A stretch of 48,577 bases of DNA from a bacterium. Lineage in GTDB: Bacteria; Planctomycetota; UBA1135; UBA2386. Below the pieces are notes generated by a model. That model was not told the DNA's origin. It saw only the letters and a list, made by a program, of their open reading frames with translations, and searched no databases. The position numbers and the translations under genes are program-made. Below are positions 48,369 through 48,577 of this stretch, piece by piece (position 1 is the first letter of the stretch; each line of letters opens with the position of its first letter). The stretch is taken from the NCBI GenBank assembly GCA_024743115.1, contig JANSXC010000036.1:1-48577 (forward strand), in the 5' to 3' direction.

Positions 48369-48577
48369 ATGACAATGCGGACCGCGGCCTTCGCTGCCAC
48401 TCTCCTGCTCCTTCTGACGGCGTGCTCGACCACGACGACCTCGTCGACCGAGAGCCCGTACGAACAACCCAACCAGTTGATGGGTGCCGAGATCGATCGG
48501 CGCATCGACCAGATCCCGTATCTGCACCGGGAAGAGCTGCTCGACAACCTGCTCTGGCTCAGTCAGAGCGGCGAGCA
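48369..48577 (+). CDS. Putative lipoprotein, N-terminal part (cut by window end)
   Basis: From the ATG at 48369 the frame stays open to the window end (69 codons). It reads MTMRTAAFAATLLLLLTACS: a lipoprotein signal with lipobox L-T-A-C, so the mature protein begins at Cys19. It is followed by a short Thr/Ser stretch and then a helical, charged region (EIDRRIDQIPYLHREELLDN and LLWLSQ). A second ATG at 48375 is in frame. The remaining sequence lies outside the window, so no family can be named. Confidence 0.65.
   Translation, partial: MTMRTAAFAATLLLLLTACSTTTTSSTESPYEQPNQLMGAEIDRRIDQIPYLHREELLDNLLWLSQSGE

Noticed and set aside
48117..48527. 136-codon minus-strand frame at the window end
   Set aside because: Arg-rich shadow opposite a plus-strand lipoprotein start.
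1..48577. CRISPR array, rRNA, riboswitch or dedicated defence island
   Set aside because: No regularly spaced repeats, rRNA segments or recognisable riboswitch cores were seen; RecBCD is the only defence-related set.

Overview
The window is a GC-rich bacterial chromosome segment (roughly 65-70 % GC by eye) with a dense gene layout. Many genes encode exported proteins of unknown function that share a recurring C-terminal module (V-P-N-D-P-x-L ... Q-A). There is also a BlaI/BlaR1-type regulatory pair, a RecBCD operon and a membrane-embedded spermidine-synthase-like protein. This mix resembles environmental Planctomycetota, but that placement is inference from gene style; no rRNA or other marker in the window fixes it.

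Bases 1-2381 look like the remnant of a mobile island abutting the 3' end of a tRNA-Leu gene. The stretch holds the left end of an IS3-family (IS6110-like) element inserted in a pentapeptide-repeat gene, a transglutaminase-like lipoprotein of visibly lower GC, and a truncated secreted nuclease. tRNA-Leu(TAA) and tRNA-Cys(GCA) follow on the minus strand. A plus-strand housekeeping run comes next: NIL-domain protein, ggt, rpe, accD, truD. The truD gene has no ATG, GTG or TTG start in front of its conserved N-terminus.

Bases 7793-17759 are one minus-strand operon, recC-recB-recD (4-bp overlaps), followed by a methyltransferase and an MmcQ/YjbR protein. Bases 17782-32700 are a mosaic of mostly exported or membrane proteins: a multiply disrupted pseudogene, a ZIP-like/SO_0444-like permease fusion with a His-rich tail, a subtilase, KDPG aldolase, a papain-family protease, several uncharacterised secreted proteins, a second methyltransferase, a spermidine-synthase-like membrane protein and XerC.

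Bases 33693-42696 are nearly all minus strand. Three genes fit the phosphorylated serine pathway: serA, a class V aminotransferase that could serve as SerC, and a SerB-like phosphatase. They flank a BlaI/BlaR1-type pair whose sensor part is replaced by coiled-coil and Pro-rich segments. A polyprenyl sugar-phosphate transferase lies upstream in the same open frame as a YraN-like sequence that has no stop codon of its own, then yajC. Divergent mnmA is followed by two tandem paralogous secreted proteins, an HU gene and the start of a lipoprotein cut by the window end.

The strongest leads are the ZIP/permease fusion, the shared C-terminal secretome module, the BlaR1 variant, the yraN/sugar-transferase open frame and the start-codon-less truD. 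No CRISPR array or recognised anti-phage system other than RecBCD was seen.
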